64,000 bases of DNA, taken from positions 682,001-746,000 of the forward strand of contig NZ_JACHJN010000002.1 in assembly GCF_014203665.1 (NCBI RefSeq), read 5' to 3'. The translations under genes and the position numbers were made by a program. This DNA comes from Saccharothrix tamanrassetensis. GTDB taxonomy: Bacteria > Actinomycetota > Actinomycetes > Mycobacteriales > Pseudonocardiaceae. Every line of letters begins with the position of its first letter. Position 1 is the stretch's first letter. The notes below the pieces were generated by a model, which was not told the DNA's origin, did not search any database, and saw only the letters and a program-made list of their open reading frames with translations. This document shows positions 18,152 to 27,110 of the stretch, in pieces.

Positions 18152-18862
18152 TCAGCAGCAGTGGTTGCCGCGCCAGGCTTCACGGCCTTCCTTGATCGCC
18201 ACGGCGGCGATGACCAGGGCGACGATCGGGTCGGCCCACGACCAGCCGAACAGGGAGTTGAGCAGTAGGCCGACCAGCAGCACGCCCGACAGGTAGGTGC
18301 ACAGCAGCGTCTGCTTGGAGTCGGCGACCGCGCTGGCCGAGCCCAGTTCCCGCCCGGCGCGGCGCTGTGCGGCCGACAAGAACGGCATCACCAGCAGTGA
18401 TGCCGCCGCGAGCACGATGCCGACGGTGGAGTGGTCGGCGGGTTCGGCGCCCAGCAGGGACCGCACCGACTCGACGGCGACGTAGGCGGCCAGTGCGAAG
18501 AACGACACGGCGATGACCTTCTGCGCCGTCCGCTCGCGTGCCTCGGGGTCGGCGCCGGAGAACTGCCAGGCCACCGCAGTGGCCGAGGCGACCTCGATGA
18601 CTGAGTCCAGGCCGAAGCCGATCAGCGCGGTGGACGAGGCGATGGAGCCGGCGGTGATCGCCACGATCGCCTCGATCACGTTGTAGGTGATCGTGGCGGC
18701 GACCAGCAGTCGGACGCGGCGCGTGAGTACCGTCCGTCGCTGCGGGTCCGGCTTCGGGGTGGCGTCCGTGGCGGGTGTGCGGCAGCCGTCCGCGCAACCG
18801 TCCTTGCCCGGGGTGGGGGTCGGGGTTGACGACAGGTCGAGTCGGCGGTGGTCGGTGCTCAT
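18152..18862 (-). CDS. CDF-like heavy-metal cation transporter
   Basis: A 236-residue membrane protein with a cytoplasmic N-terminus containing a Cys pair (DGCADGC), then about six hydrophobic segments (LLVAATITYNVIEAIVAI, STALIGFGLDSVIEV, VIAVSFFALAAYVAVES, GIVLAAASLLVMPFL, LLCTYLSGVLLVGLLLNSLFG, DPIVALVIAAVAI) and a C-terminal His-Cys-Cys. The GFGLDSVIEV helix carries the Asp typical of cation diffusion facilitator metal sites. The start ATG overlaps the stop of the CmtR-like regulator. It likely exports Cd/Pb or a related soft metal; the metal is inferred from the regulator. Confidence 0.82.
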   Translation of the reverse strand: MSTDHRRLDLSSTPTPTPGKDGCADGCRTPATDATPKPDPQRRTVLTRRVRLLVAATITYNVIEAIVAITAGSIASSTALIGFGLDSVIEVASATAVAWQFSGADPEARERTAQKVIAVSFFALAAYVAVESVRSLLGAEPADHSTVGIVLAAASLLVMPFLSAAQRRAGRELGSASAVADSKQTLLCTYLSGVLLVGLLLNSLFGWSWADPIVALVIAAVAIKEGREAWRGNHCC

Positions 18863-19203
18863 TCGCCCGCCTTCGCTGCCGGCTGTTCGTCGTTCAGGCA
18901 CGGCTCGGCGGTGTCCACCGCGAGCACGACCTTGACCAGCTCGCTCAGCGCACGCGCCAAGTGGGCGTCGGCCAGGGCGTAGCGGACCTGGCGGCCCTCG
19001 TAGGCGGCGACCACCAGGCCGCAGCCTCGCAGGCAGGCCAGGTGGTTGGACACGTTGGAGCGGGTCAGGTCCAGGTGGTCGGCGAGGCGGGCCGGGTAGC
19101 TGATGCCGTCCAGGAGTGCCACGAGGATGCGGCAGCGGGTCGGGTCGGCCAGTGCCTTGCCCAGGCGGGCCAGTGCGTCTTCGCGGGTCTCACACTTCAG
19201 CAT
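18859..19203 (-). CDS. cmtR: CmtR-like ArsR/SmtB metal-sensing repressor
   Basis: A 114-residue winged-helix repressor whose sequence follows M. tuberculosis CmtR closely: ALADPTRCRILVALLDG, then the recognition region LTRSNVSNHLACLRGCGLVV, EGRQVRYALAD and VVLAVDTAEPC. The Cys pair in ACLRGC and the C-terminal Cys (AEPC) correspond to the Cys57, Cys61 and Cys102 ligands known to bind Cd(II)/Pb(II) in CmtR. The start was set at the ATG giving MLKCETREDAL; an ATG 12 bp upstream is possible. It heads an operon with the CDF-like transporter, where CmtR in mycobacteria usually pairs with a P-type ATPase. Confidence 0.88.
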   Translation of the reverse strand: MLKCETREDALARLGKALADPTRCRILVALLDGISYPARLADHLDLTRSNVSNHLACLRGCGLVVAAYEGRQVRYALADAHLARALSELVKVVLAVDTAEPCLNDEQPAAKAGE

Positions 19204-19212
19204 GTGCGAAAC

Positions 19213-19232
19213 CATACAGTGAGCGCTGTACT
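19213..19232. promoter_or_regulatory. Candidate CmtR operator
   Basis: TACAG (19215-19219) and CTGTA (19226-19230) form an inverted repeat spanning TACAGTGAGCGCTGTA immediately upstream of the regulator start. ArsR-family repressors normally occupy such a site over the promoter. Binding is inferred. Confidence 0.5.
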
Positions 19233-19273
19233 ACTGGCGCTGCCGGACCGTGGAGCTTGCCGTGTCCGGTGGG

Positions 19274-21010
19274 TCAGCTGACCGGTTCGGTCAGTTCGGG
19301 GCGGGCTTCCGGGGCGGCTGCACGGACGGCGTCGGCGGCCTGGTCGTTCGGCTGCGCCTGGGAGGCCCGTTCGGCTTCCACCCGAGCTGTGTAGATGTCG
19401 ATCTCGCGGGTGATCGTCGCTTCGTCCCAGTTGTGCACCTTGGCCATCAGTTCCGCCACCGGGCGGGCGCAGTCGATGCCGCGGTGCGGGTATTCGATGG
19501 AGATCCTGGTCCGGCGGGTCAGCACGTCTTCCAGGTGCAGGGCGCCTTCGTGCGATGCCGCGTAGACGACTTCCACCTGCAGGTAGTCCGGGGCGTTGGG
19601 GACCGGCTTCAGCAGATCCGGGTCCGCGGAACCGAGGACCTCGTGCACCAGCGAGCCGTAGCGGTCCAACAGGTGGCGCACTCGGTACGGGTGCAGGCCG
19701 TAGCGGGTCGCCAACTGGTCCGCCTGGTTGACCAGGGCGTGGTAGCCGTCCGCGCCCACGAGGGGGACCTTGTCGGTGATGGACGCTTGGATGCGGCCCG
19801 GCAGGTCCACCGACGCGGCGTCCACGGCGTCGGCGCCCATCACTCGATAGGTGGTGTACTTGCCGCCCGCGATGGCCACCAGGCCGGGGGCCACCCGCGC
19901 CACCGCGTGTTCGCGCGACAGCTTGGACGTCGACTCGCTCTCGCCCGCCAGCAGTGGACGCAGGCCCGCGTAGACGCCTTCGATGTCCTCGTGGGTCAGC
20001 GGTGTCGCCAGCACCGTGTTCACGTGGGCGAGGATGTAGTCGATGTCGTTCTTCGTGGCCGCCGGGTGAGCCAGGTCGAGGTTCCAGTCGGTGTCGGTGG
20101 TTCCCACGATCCAGTGATTCCGCCACGGGATGACGAACAGGACGGACTTCTCGGTCCGCAGGATCAAACCCGACTCGGAGACGATCCGGTCCCTCGGCAC
20201 GACGATGTGCACGCCTTTGCTGGCTCGCACCCGGAAGCGGCCCCGGCTGCCGGAGAGGCGTTGCAGTTCGTCGGTCCACACGCCGGTCGCGTTGATCACG
20301 GCGTGGGCGTGGACGTCGGTCTCGCGACCGTCCTCGACGTCCCGCACGCGGACCCCGGAGACCCGGTCCGCCTCCTGGAGGAAGCCGATGACCTGTGTGG
20401 ACGTCCGGACCACCGCGCCGTAGTGCGCCGCGGTCCGGCCGACCATCATGGTGTGCCGGGCGTCGTCCGCCTGGGCGTCGTAGTACCTGATCCCGCCGAT
20501 GAGGGCGTCCCGCTTGAGGGCCGGGACCATGCGCAGTGCGCCGGCCCGCGTCAGGTGCTTCTGGCCCGGAACGGATCGCGCGCCGCCCATGCTGTCGTAC
20601 AGCAGCAGCCCCGCCGCCGTGTAGGGGCGTTCCCAGATCCGGTGCGAGAGCGGGTAGAGGAAGCTGACCGGTTTCACCAGGTGGGGCGCGATCCTGGTGA
20701 GCATCAGTTCGCGTTCCCGCAGTGCTTCCCGCACCAGCCCGAACTCCAACTGCTCCAGGTAGCGCAGACCGCCGTGGAACAGCTTCGACGACCGGCTGGA
20801 CGTGCCCGAGGCCAGGTCGCGGGCTTCCACCAGGGCTACCCGGAGGCCCCGGGTCGCGGCGTCCAGGGCCGCGCCGACGCCGACGACGCCACCGCCGATG
20901 ATCACCAGGTCGAAGGTCTCCGAACCCAGCCGGGCCCAGGCTTCCTCACGTTCCTCCGGTCCCAGGCGGGCAGGGGTGGCGGGGTTGTACGGCGGCTTGC
21001 GCGTGGCCAC
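19274..21010 (-). CDS. glpD: FAD-dependent glycerol-3-phosphate dehydrogenase
   Basis: A 578-residue membrane-associated flavoprotein oxidising sn-glycerol 3-phosphate to dihydroxyacetone phosphate and feeding electrons to quinone. It shows the FAD-binding VIIGGGVVGVGAALDAATRG, the active-site region SGTSSRSSKLFHGGLRYLEQ, INATGVWTDEL, WIVGTTDTDW, the late GGKYTTYRVMG and a C-terminal GlpO-type cap domain. The GTG start at 21010 has a strong GGGAGG nine bases upstream. It is divergent from glpF-glpK, completing a glycerol uptake and catabolic locus, and corresponds in position to Rv3302c (glpD2). Confidence 0.94.
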   Translation of the reverse strand: MATRKPPYNPATPARLGPEEREEAWARLGSETFDLVIIGGGVVGVGAALDAATRGLRVALVEARDLASGTSSRSSKLFHGGLRYLEQLEFGLVREALRERELMLTRIAPHLVKPVSFLYPLSHRIWERPYTAAGLLLYDSMGGARSVPGQKHLTRAGALRMVPALKRDALIGGIRYYDAQADDARHTMMVGRTAAHYGAVVRTSTQVIGFLQEADRVSGVRVRDVEDGRETDVHAHAVINATGVWTDELQRLSGSRGRFRVRASKGVHIVVPRDRIVSESGLILRTEKSVLFVIPWRNHWIVGTTDTDWNLDLAHPAATKNDIDYILAHVNTVLATPLTHEDIEGVYAGLRPLLAGESESTSKLSREHAVARVAPGLVAIAGGKYTTYRVMGADAVDAASVDLPGRIQASITDKVPLVGADGYHALVNQADQLATRYGLHPYRVRHLLDRYGSLVHEVLGSADPDLLKPVPNAPDYLQVEVVYAASHEGALHLEDVLTRRTRISIEYPHRGIDCARPVAELMAKVHNWDEATITREIDIYTARVEAERASQAQPNDQAADAVRAAAPEARPELTEPVS

Positions 21011-21198
21011 GGGTGAACGCCTCCCTGATACTGACGAGTGGTCCGACCAGGACTGACTCGACCACGTTACCCGCTGGTACGCCACCGTGGACAACTGATC
21101 AGCACCGGAACTAGCGTCAGTGCACATTGTTGGGTGGGCAGCGCCGCCGAGACCCCGGACAGTGCGTCGCCCCCTGCCATGAGGCAAGGAGGTCGGCG
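21011..21198. promoter_or_regulatory. Divergent glpD/glpF control region
   Basis: The 188-bp gap holds both ribosome sites (GGGAGG for glpD; AAGGAGG at 21186-21192 for glpF) and a palindrome TGGTCCGACCA (21039-21049), a plausible operator for a glycerol regulator. No regulator gene is adjacent. Confidence 0.45.
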
Positions 21199-21948
21199 AT
21201 GGGCAACGGCTCGATCTTCGTGTGGGAAACCCTCGGCACCGCGATCCTGATCCTGCTGGGCGCGGGTGTCGTCGCCAACGTCACCCTGAAGAACTCGCTG
21301 GGCAACGGCGGCGGCTGGCTGCTGATCAACTTCGGCTGGGGCTTCGCGGTCTTCGCGGGCGCCAGCGTGGCCGCCCCGAGCGGTGCGCACATCAACCCCG
21401 CCGTCACGCTGGGCCTCGCGGTCGCCGACAAGGTCGACTGGGACAGGGTGCCGGTCTACTTCGCCGGGCAGCTGCTCGGCGCGTTCCTCGGCGCGGTGCT
21501 CGCCTGGCTGGCCTACAAGACGCAGTTCGACACGCACGACGACCCCGGCAACACCCGTGGCATCTTCTGCACCGCGCCGACCGTCCGCGCCACCGGGTGG
21601 AACCTCGTCACCGAGATCATCGGCACGTTCGTGCTGGTCATCTGGATCCTGTTGAGCCCCGGGGCGAAGGCCGCCGGGGACGGCGTCCCGCAGTTCGGCA
21701 ACTCCGCGCTGGGCTACGCGGCGGTGGCGTTCCTCGTCGTCGGCCTCGGCAACTCGCTCGGCGGACCCACCGGGTACGCCATCAACCCCGCCCGCGACCT
21801 CGGGCCGCGCATCGCCTACGCCATCCTGCCCATCCGCGACAAGGGCAGCGCCGACTGGGGGTACTCGTGGATCCCGGTGGCCGGACCGCTGATCGGCGGC
21901 GTGCTGGCGGCGCTGCTGTACCTGGTCCTGCCGGACCTCCCCGCCTGA
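21199..21948 (+). CDS. glpF: Aquaglyceroporin (glycerol uptake facilitator)
   Basis: A 249-residue MIP-family channel with six transmembrane helices and both pore half-helices carrying the Asn-Pro-Ala signature: HINPAVTLG near residue 65 and [11 protein letters not shown] near 195. The Asp after the second NPAR is typical of glycerol-conducting members. A good AAGGAGG precedes the ATG. glpK follows after 19 bp with its own AAGGAAAGG site, so the two form an operon for glycerol entry and phosphorylation. Confidence 0.94.
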   Translation: MGNGSIFVWETLGTAILILLGAGVVANVTLKNSLGNGGGWLLINFGWGFAVFAGASVAAPSGAHINPAVTLGLAVADKVDWDRVPVYFAGQLLGAFLGAVLAWLAYKTQFDTHDDPGNTRGIFCTAPTVRATGWNLVTEIIGTFVLVIWILLSPGAKAAGDGVPQFGNSALGYAAVAFLVVGLGNSLGGPTGYAINPARDLGPRIAYAILPIRDKGSADWGYSWIPVAGPLIGGVLAALLYLVLPDLPA

Positions 21949-21967
21949 GGCAAGGAAAGGACGCAGC

Positions 21968-23473
21968 ATGACGAAGTACGTGGCCGCGATAGACCAGGGC
22001 ACGACCTCGACGCGGTGCATGGTCTTCGACCACTCCGGACGCGTGGTCTCGGTCGACCAGAAGGAGCACGAGCAGATCTTCCCCAAGGCCGGCTGGGTCG
22101 AGCACGACCCCGGCGAGGTGTGGACGAACACCCGGCAGGTCGTGGCGGGCGCGCTGGCCAAGGCGGACCTGACGACCGGCGACATCGCCGCGATCGGCAT
22201 CACCAACCAGCGCGAGACGGCCGTCGTGTGGGACCGCACGACGGGCAGGCCGGTCCACAACGCGATCGTCTGGCAGGACACCCGGACGGACCGGATCTGC
22301 CGGGAGCTGGGTGCGCTGGGCGGCGGGCAGGAGCGGTACCGGGACAAGACCGGGTTGCCGCTGGCGACCTACTTCTCCGGGCCGAAGATCCGGTGGGTGC
22401 TGGACAACGTCGACGTGGCGCGGGCGAAGGCCGAGTCCGGCGACCTGCTGTTCGGCAACATGGACACCTGGGTGCTGTGGAACATGACCGGCGGGGTCGA
22501 CGGCGGCGTGCACGTCACCGACCCGACCAACGCGTCCCGCACGCTGCTGATGGACCTCGACACGCTGGCCTGGGACGCCGACATCGCCGCCGACATGGGC
22601 ATCCCGCTGTCGATGCTGCCGGAGATCAAGTCGTCGTCCGAGGTGTACGGGCAGGCGCGGGCCCGGGGCGCGCTGGCGGGCGTGCCGATCTCCGGCATCC
22701 TCGGCGACCAGCAGGCGGCCACGTTCGGCCAGGCGTGCCTGTCGCCGGGCGAGGCCAAGAACACCTACGGCACCGGCAACTTCGTGCTGCTCAACACCGG
22801 CACGGAGAAGGTGATGAGCGAGAACGGCCTGCTGACCACGATCTGCTACAAGATCGGCACGGCGGCGCCGGTCTACGCGCTGGAAGGCTCGATCGCGGTG
22901 ACCGGGTCGCTCGTGCAGTGGCTGCGCGACAACCTCGGCATGATCGGCACGGCCGCCGAGGTCGAGCAGTACGCGCGGTCGGTGGAGGACAACGGCGGGG
23001 CGTACTTCGTGCCCGCGTTCTCGGGCCTGTTCGCGCCGTACTGGCGCTCGGACGCCCGGGGCGCGATCGTCGGGTTGACCCGGTTCGTCAACAGAGGACA
23101 CCTGGCGCGGGCGGTGCTGGAGGCGACGGCGTTCCAGACCCGCGAGGTGATCGACGCGATGAACGCCGACTCCGGGGTCGCGCTGACGTCGTTGAAGGTG
23201 GACGGCGGCATGGTGGTCAACGAGCTGCTCATGCAGTTCCAGGCCGACATCCTGGGCGTGCCGGTGATCCGCCCGGTGGTCAACGAGACCACGGCGCTGG
23301 GTGCGGCCTACGCGGCGGGGCTGGCGGTGGGGTTCTGGGAGTCGGAGGACGACATCCGGCAGAACTGGGCGCAGGACAAGCAGTGGGAGCCGGCGATGGA
23401 CGAGGAGACCAGGGAGCGGCAGTACCACTTCTGGAAGAAGGCGGTGACGCGGACCTTCGACTGGGTGGAGTGA
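21968..23473 (+). CDS. glpK: Glycerol kinase
   Basis: A 501-residue FGGY-family kinase. It begins [19 protein letters not shown] (phosphate 1 loop) and includes the substrate segment [48 protein letters not shown] (split here: [11 protein letters not shown] and KNTYGTGNF), [17 protein letters not shown] and the C-terminal [18 protein letters not shown]. Length and motifs are complete. It traps imported glycerol as glycerol 3-phosphate, the substrate of the divergent GlpD. Confidence 0.95.
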   Translation: MTKYVAAIDQGTTSTRCMVFDHSGRVVSVDQKEHEQIFPKAGWVEHDPGEVWTNTRQVVAGALAKADLTTGDIAAIGITNQRETAVVWDRTTGRPVHNAIVWQDTRTDRICRELGALGGGQERYRDKTGLPLATYFSGPKIRWVLDNVDVARAKAESGDLLFGNMDTWVLWNMTGGVDGGVHVTDPTNASRTLLMDLDTLAWDADIAADMGIPLSMLPEIKSSSEVYGQARARGALAGVPISGILGDQQAATFGQACLSPGEAKNTYGTGNFVLLNTGTEKVMSENGLLTTICYKIGTAAPVYALEGSIAVTGSLVQWLRDNLGMIGTAAEVEQYARSVEDNGGAYFVPAFSGLFAPYWRSDARGAIVGLTRFVNRGHLARAVLEATAFQTREVIDAMNADSGVALTSLKVDGGMVVNELLMQFQADILGVPVIRPVVNETTALGAAYAAGLAVGFWESEDDIRQNWAQDKQWEPAMDEETRERQYHFWKKAVTRTFDWVE

Positions 23474-23479
23474 GCCCGG

Positions 23480-23511
23480 CCGGGGCGCCGCTCGCGCGGG
23501 CGACGCCCCGG
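23480..23511 (+). terminator. Hairpin after glpK
   Basis: CCGGGGCG (23480-23487) pairs with CGCCCCGG (23504-23511) right after the glpK stop and just before the convergent Ig-like gene stop. It has no U-tract; the role is inferred from position between convergent genes. Confidence 0.5.
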
Positions 23512-23516
23512 ACCGC

Positions 23517-24257
23517 TCAGGCGGTGCCGCCGGCGCCGGTCTCCGGTGCGCCCTTGGGCTTCTTGATCGGCTGACGCGGGGGCGGCTCGTCGTTCGGCGG
23601 GTCGCCGAGCACCTTGAACGAGACCACGTGCGCGCCGTCCCGGCACGGCATGGTCGCCTCGTACGTGCCCGGCGTCGCGACCGCCTCGGCGGTGCCGACC
23701 AGTTCGGGGAGGTTGCCCCCGCCGGTCTGCAGCTCGATCGGGGCGACGAAACCGGACGAGGTGATCGTGCGACCGGTGCAGTCGTTGGTGACGGGCATCC
23801 GCGCGGTGATCTCGCCGCCCGGCCGGACCTCCACCGGGGCGAGCGTGAACGCCCGCAGCGGCTGCCGCTCCAGGATGGTGAACCGCACCTCGCCCACGCC
23901 CGGCTTGGTCAGGCAGCGCACGGTGGCGGTGTAGGTGCCCGGGGTGTCGATGGCGTGCGTCTCGCCGTACGCCTCGCCTTCGGCGCCGACATCGCCGCTG
24001 CCCGTGGGCCGGCTACCCCACTCGATGGGCGCGGTGAAGCCGGGCGAGGTGAGCGGGCCGATGCCGCTGCCCTTGCACACACTCGCGACCGTGCTGGCAA
24101 CGAGCTTGCCACCCGGCACCACCTCCAGCGGTGTCAGGCTGAAGCTCACCGTGAACGGCTCTTCGGACGGCTGTGCGCCCGCCGTCGCCGGGATCGCGGT
24201 CAGCAGCACGGCCGCCGTCAGGACCTGCGCTCTTCGCAGGAGCCCGAGTCGTCTCAT
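23517..24257 (-). CDS. Secreted protein with two Ig-like repeats and an APETGAGG tail
   Basis: A 246-residue exported protein: signal peptide (RRAQVLTAAVLLTAIPATAGAQ), then two similar beta-rich modules of about 95 residues. Each has a Leu-x-Pro-x-Glu-Val-x-Pro-Gly-Gly start (LTPLEVVPGGK, LAPVEVRPGGE), one Cys early and one late (SVCKG with VRCLT; TNDCTG with MPCRD) and a GTYxATxxC end. The C-terminus is basic and Pro-rich, then APETGAGGTA. That end looks like an LPXTG-type motif but lacks the hydrophobic helix and basic tail. It lies 11 bp downstream of a sortase gene, so it may be the sortase partner or substrate. Confidence 0.7.
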   Translation of the reverse strand: MRRLGLLRRAQVLTAAVLLTAIPATAGAQPSEEPFTVSFSLTPLEVVPGGKLVASTVASVCKGSGIGPLTSPGFTAPIEWGSRPTGSGDVGAEGEAYGETHAIDTPGTYTATVRCLTKPGVGEVRFTILERQPLRAFTLAPVEVRPGGEITARMPVTNDCTGRTITSSGFVAPIELQTGGGNLPELVGTAEAVATPGTYEATMPCRDGAHVVSFKVLGDPPNDEPPPRQPIKKPKGAPETGAGGTA

Positions 24258-24268
24258 GTCGTTCCCCC

Positions 24269-24856
24269 TCAGATCATCTTGGCGTAGACGATGATGTTGT
24301 CCTGGTAGCTGCGCGCGGAGTTGTCGAACACGCCCCCGCACGTGATCAGGCGCAGCACGGGTTCCGGTGTGTCCCCGTAGACCGCGTCGGTGGGAAAGTC
24401 GTTCTTGGCGACCTGGTCGACCTTCTCGACCGCGAAGCGGACGGTCGATCCGTCCTTCCTGGACACTTCGACCTGGTCGCCGGGCGCGAGTTCGCGCAAC
24501 CTGTGGAAGATGCCGGGCTTCGAGTCGCCGTCGACGTGACCCAGGATGATCGCGGGACCGGGCTCGCCCGGCGCCCGCGCGTAGGTGTACCAGCCGGCCT
24601 GCATGGGCTGCTCGACCGGCGGCACCTCGATGGTCTCGTCGGGGTTGAGCCCCAGCGGGACGAGTGACGACCGCGCCGCGATCTTGGGAATGCCGACCTC
24701 GGTCGGTTCATACCGAGATGGCGCCGGAGCCGTCGGTCCCGTCGTAGCGGTCGCGCTCGACGACGAGGTGGACGGCGGTGTCGCGGACGGCTCGGCGGTC
24801 GCGCAACCGGTCAGGGCGAGCACCGCGACGAAAGCCAACGCGCTGGTTCTCGGCAT
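24269..24856 (-). CDS. Class F-type sortase with lipoprotein signal
   Basis: A 195-residue cysteine transpeptidase. The N-terminus has a lipobox (ALTGCATAEPS), so it is probably lipid-anchored, unlike most sortases with a transmembrane anchor. A Ser/Thr/Pro linker leads to the sortase barrel: VGIPKIAARSSLVPLGL, AIILGHVDGD (catalytic His), LRLITCGG (catalytic Cys in the TxTC-like position) and FDNSARSYQDNIIVYA (catalytic Arg). Size and the absence of a third domain fit class F. It is the first gene of a two-gene operon with the Ig-like secreted protein. Confidence 0.85.
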   Translation of the reverse strand: MPRTSALAFVAVLALTGCATAEPSATPPSTSSSSATATTGPTAPAPSRYEPTEVGIPKIAARSSLVPLGLNPDETIEVPPVEQPMQAGWYTYARAPGEPGPAIILGHVDGDSKPGIFHRLRELAPGDQVEVSRKDGSTVRFAVEKVDQVAKNDFPTDAVYGDTPEPVLRLITCGGVFDNSARSYQDNIIVYAKMI

Positions 24857-24990
24857 GCGGAGAGAATCCACCCGAGGTGTGGTGCGTGCTGGTGAATTCT
24901 TCACGTTCACTGGATCGGACCAGTGTCGCGGGCCTTGCCTGCGTCGCCCCACCCGTTCGGACGATGTGCGCGCAGGTGTAACCGATCGGG

Positions 24991-26394
24991 CTAGTCCAGG
25001 TCGTCGTGCCGCATGAGCTGACGGCCGGCTTCGGTGATCGAGCCGGACAGCGACGGGTACACCGAGAACGTCGTCGCGAGGTCTTCCACGGTCAGCTGGT
25101 TCTGCACGGCCAGCGCGATGGGGAGGATCTGCTCGCTCGCGTTCGGCGCGACCACCACGCCGCCGATGACCACGCCGGTCGCCGGGCGGCAGAACAGCTT
25201 GACGAAGCCCCGGCGCACGCCCTCCATCTTGGCGCGCGGGTTGGTGGCCAGCGGCAGCATGACGGTGCGGGCCGGCACCTCGCCGGAGTCGATCGCCTGC
25301 TGGCTGATGCCGACCGACGCGATCTCCGGGTTGGTGAAGACGTTCGCGGCCACCGTCTTGAGCTTGATCGGGCTGACGCCCTCGCCCAGCGCGTGCCACA
25401 TCGCGATCCGGCCCTGCATGGCGGCGACGCTGGCGAGCAGCAGCACGCCCGTGCAGTCGCCCGCCGCGTACACGCCGGAGATGTTCGTCCGGGACACCCG
25501 GTCCACCGGGATGTAGCCGCCCCGGCCCAGCTCGATGCCGATCTTGTCCAGGCCGAGGTCGGCGGTGTTCGGCACCGAGCCGACCGTCATCAGGGCGTGG
25601 CTGGCCTCGATCGTGCGACCGTCCTCCAGGTGAATCAGGACGCCGTCGCCGACGTTCTCCACCCGGTCCGCGCGGGCGTGCTTGACCACGGCGGTGCCGC
25701 GTTCGGCGAACACGTCCTCCAGCACGACCGCCGCGTCCGCGTCCTCGTGCGGCAGCACCCGGTCCCGGCTGGACACCATGGTCACCTTCACGCCCAGCTC
25801 GGTGTAGGCGGAGGCGAACTCGACGCCGGTCACCCCCGAGCCGATGACCGCCAGGTGCTCGGGCAGCTCGGGCAGCTCGTAGATCTGCCGCCAGGTGAGC
25901 ACGCGCTTGCCGTCCGGCTCCGCGCCCGGCAACACGCGCGGGGTCGCACCGGTCGCGATCAGCACCACGTCGGCCGCGAGGACCTCCGTGCCGCCGTCGT
26001 CGGCGGTGGCCACCACCCGGTGCTGCGCCAGGCCGCGCTCGTCGTCGCAGAACTTCGCCGAGCCGTTGACGATCCGCACGCCCTCCCGCTGGAGGCGCGC
26101 CCGGACGTCGGCGGACTGCGCGAGCGCGAGGCCCTTCACCCGTCCGTGGACGACCGGGAGGTTCACCGCGGCTTCCGCGTCGTCCGTGCGAATGCCCAGC
26201 TCACCAGCGTTGCGGAAGGCGCTGCGACCACCCGCCGAGGCGATGAACGTCTTCGACGGCACGCAGTCGTAGAGCACGCACGCGCCGCCGAGGCCCTCGC
26301 GTTCGACGATGGTCACGTCGGCTCCGTGCTGGGCCGCGACCAGTGCCGCTTCGTAACCTGCGGGACCACCGCCCATGATGACGATGCGGGTCAC
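24991..26394 (-). CDS. lpdA: Flavoprotein disulfide reductase, LpdA-type NAD(P)H quinone reductase
   Basis: A 467-residue member of the pyridine nucleotide-disulfide reductase family: FAD motif IVIMGGGPAGYEAALVAA, the active-site helix GGACVLYDCVPSK, NADH motif VIGSGVTGVEFASAYTELG, second FAD motif YAAGDCTG and the dimer domain. It corresponds to Rv3303c LpdA, which reduces quinones and is not a lipoamide dehydrogenase. The dimer-interface His is absent (VYPSLSGSITEA where lipoamide dehydrogenase has HPTLSE). Unlike my recollection of Rv3303c, both redox Cys positions (C-x4-C) are present. It starts at GTG behind GAGGAGG. Confidence 0.9.
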   Translation of the reverse strand: MTRIVIMGGGPAGYEAALVAAQHGADVTIVEREGLGGACVLYDCVPSKTFIASAGGRSAFRNAGELGIRTDDAEAAVNLPVVHGRVKGLALAQSADVRARLQREGVRIVNGSAKFCDDERGLAQHRVVATADDGGTEVLAADVVLIATGATPRVLPGAEPDGKRVLTWRQIYELPELPEHLAVIGSGVTGVEFASAYTELGVKVTMVSSRDRVLPHEDADAAVVLEDVFAERGTAVVKHARADRVENVGDGVLIHLEDGRTIEASHALMTVGSVPNTADLGLDKIGIELGRGGYIPVDRVSRTNISGVYAAGDCTGVLLLASVAAMQGRIAMWHALGEGVSPIKLKTVAANVFTNPEIASVGISQQAIDSGEVPARTVMLPLATNPRAKMEGVRRGFVKLFCRPATGVVIGGVVVAPNASEQILPIALAVQNQLTVEDLATTFSVYPSLSGSITEAGRQLMRHDDLD

Positions 26395-26510
26395 GACACG
26401 TCCTCCTCGCGTTCTACTACGGCCGGTCAACCGTACGCGGTCGGGTTGCGGGGCGTGTCGTCCGGGTTTCTGGTTCCTCCGGGTGATCGCGAGGTCGCTA
26501 GGCTGTCGGC

Positions 26511-26960
26511 GTGCCGCTCTATGCCGCGTACGGGTCCAACATGGATCCGAACCAGATGATGGAGCGAGCCCCGTACTCCCCCATGGCGGGGACCGGGTGG
26601 CTCGCCGGATGGCGACTGACGTTCGGTGGCGAGGACCTGGGCTGGGAAGGCGCGCTCGCCACCATCGTGGAAGACCCGGAGTCGCAGGTCTTCGCCGTCC
26701 TGTACGACGTGAGCCCCCGCGACGAGTCCCGGTTGGACCGCTGGGAGGGCGCCCTCGGCCTGTACAAGAAGATCCGGCTGCGGGTGCAGACCCTGGAGGG
26801 CTCGGTGACGGCCTGGCTGTACGTGCTCGACGCCTACGAGGGCGGCCTGCCGTCGGCCCGCTACATCGGCGTGGTGGCGGACGCGGCCGAGGCGGCGGGC
26901 GCGCCGGACGACTACGTGGCCGACCTGCGCACCCGGCCGTGCCGGGGCATCGGCCCCTGA
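26511..26960 (+). CDS. Gamma-glutamylcyclotransferase-like protein (Rv3304-like)
   Basis: A 149-residue protein of the AIG2/GGCT fold. It begins with the signature LYAAYGSNMDPNQM (YGSN phosphate/substrate loop), followed by AGTGWLAGWRLTFGG, VFAVLYDVSPRDESRLDRWEG (the conserved Glu of the fold lies here) and YVADLRTRP. GGCT enzymes cyclise gamma-glutamyl amino acids or amines, but the substrate of this branch is unknown. The GTG start follows the divergent lpdA gene; the same lpdA neighbour is present in M. tuberculosis. No distinct ribosome site is visible. Confidence 0.85.
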   Translation: MPLYAAYGSNMDPNQMMERAPYSPMAGTGWLAGWRLTFGGEDLGWEGALATIVEDPESQVFAVLYDVSPRDESRLDRWEGALGLYKKIRLRVQTLEGSVTAWLYVLDAYEGGLPSARYIGVVADAAEAAGAPDDYVADLRTRPCRGIGP

Positions 26961-27110
26961 TCCCCGGCCCCTGATCCCCGGCCGCCGACCCGGGCGCCCG
27001 GCTCCCCGGTGGCCGACCCGGGCGCCACCGCCCGGGCGAACACGCCCGGCGCGCGGTGCGTGCTCGCTGCCCTCGGGGACGTCCGGGAGGCGCTGACGGG
27101 GGCCGAGCCG

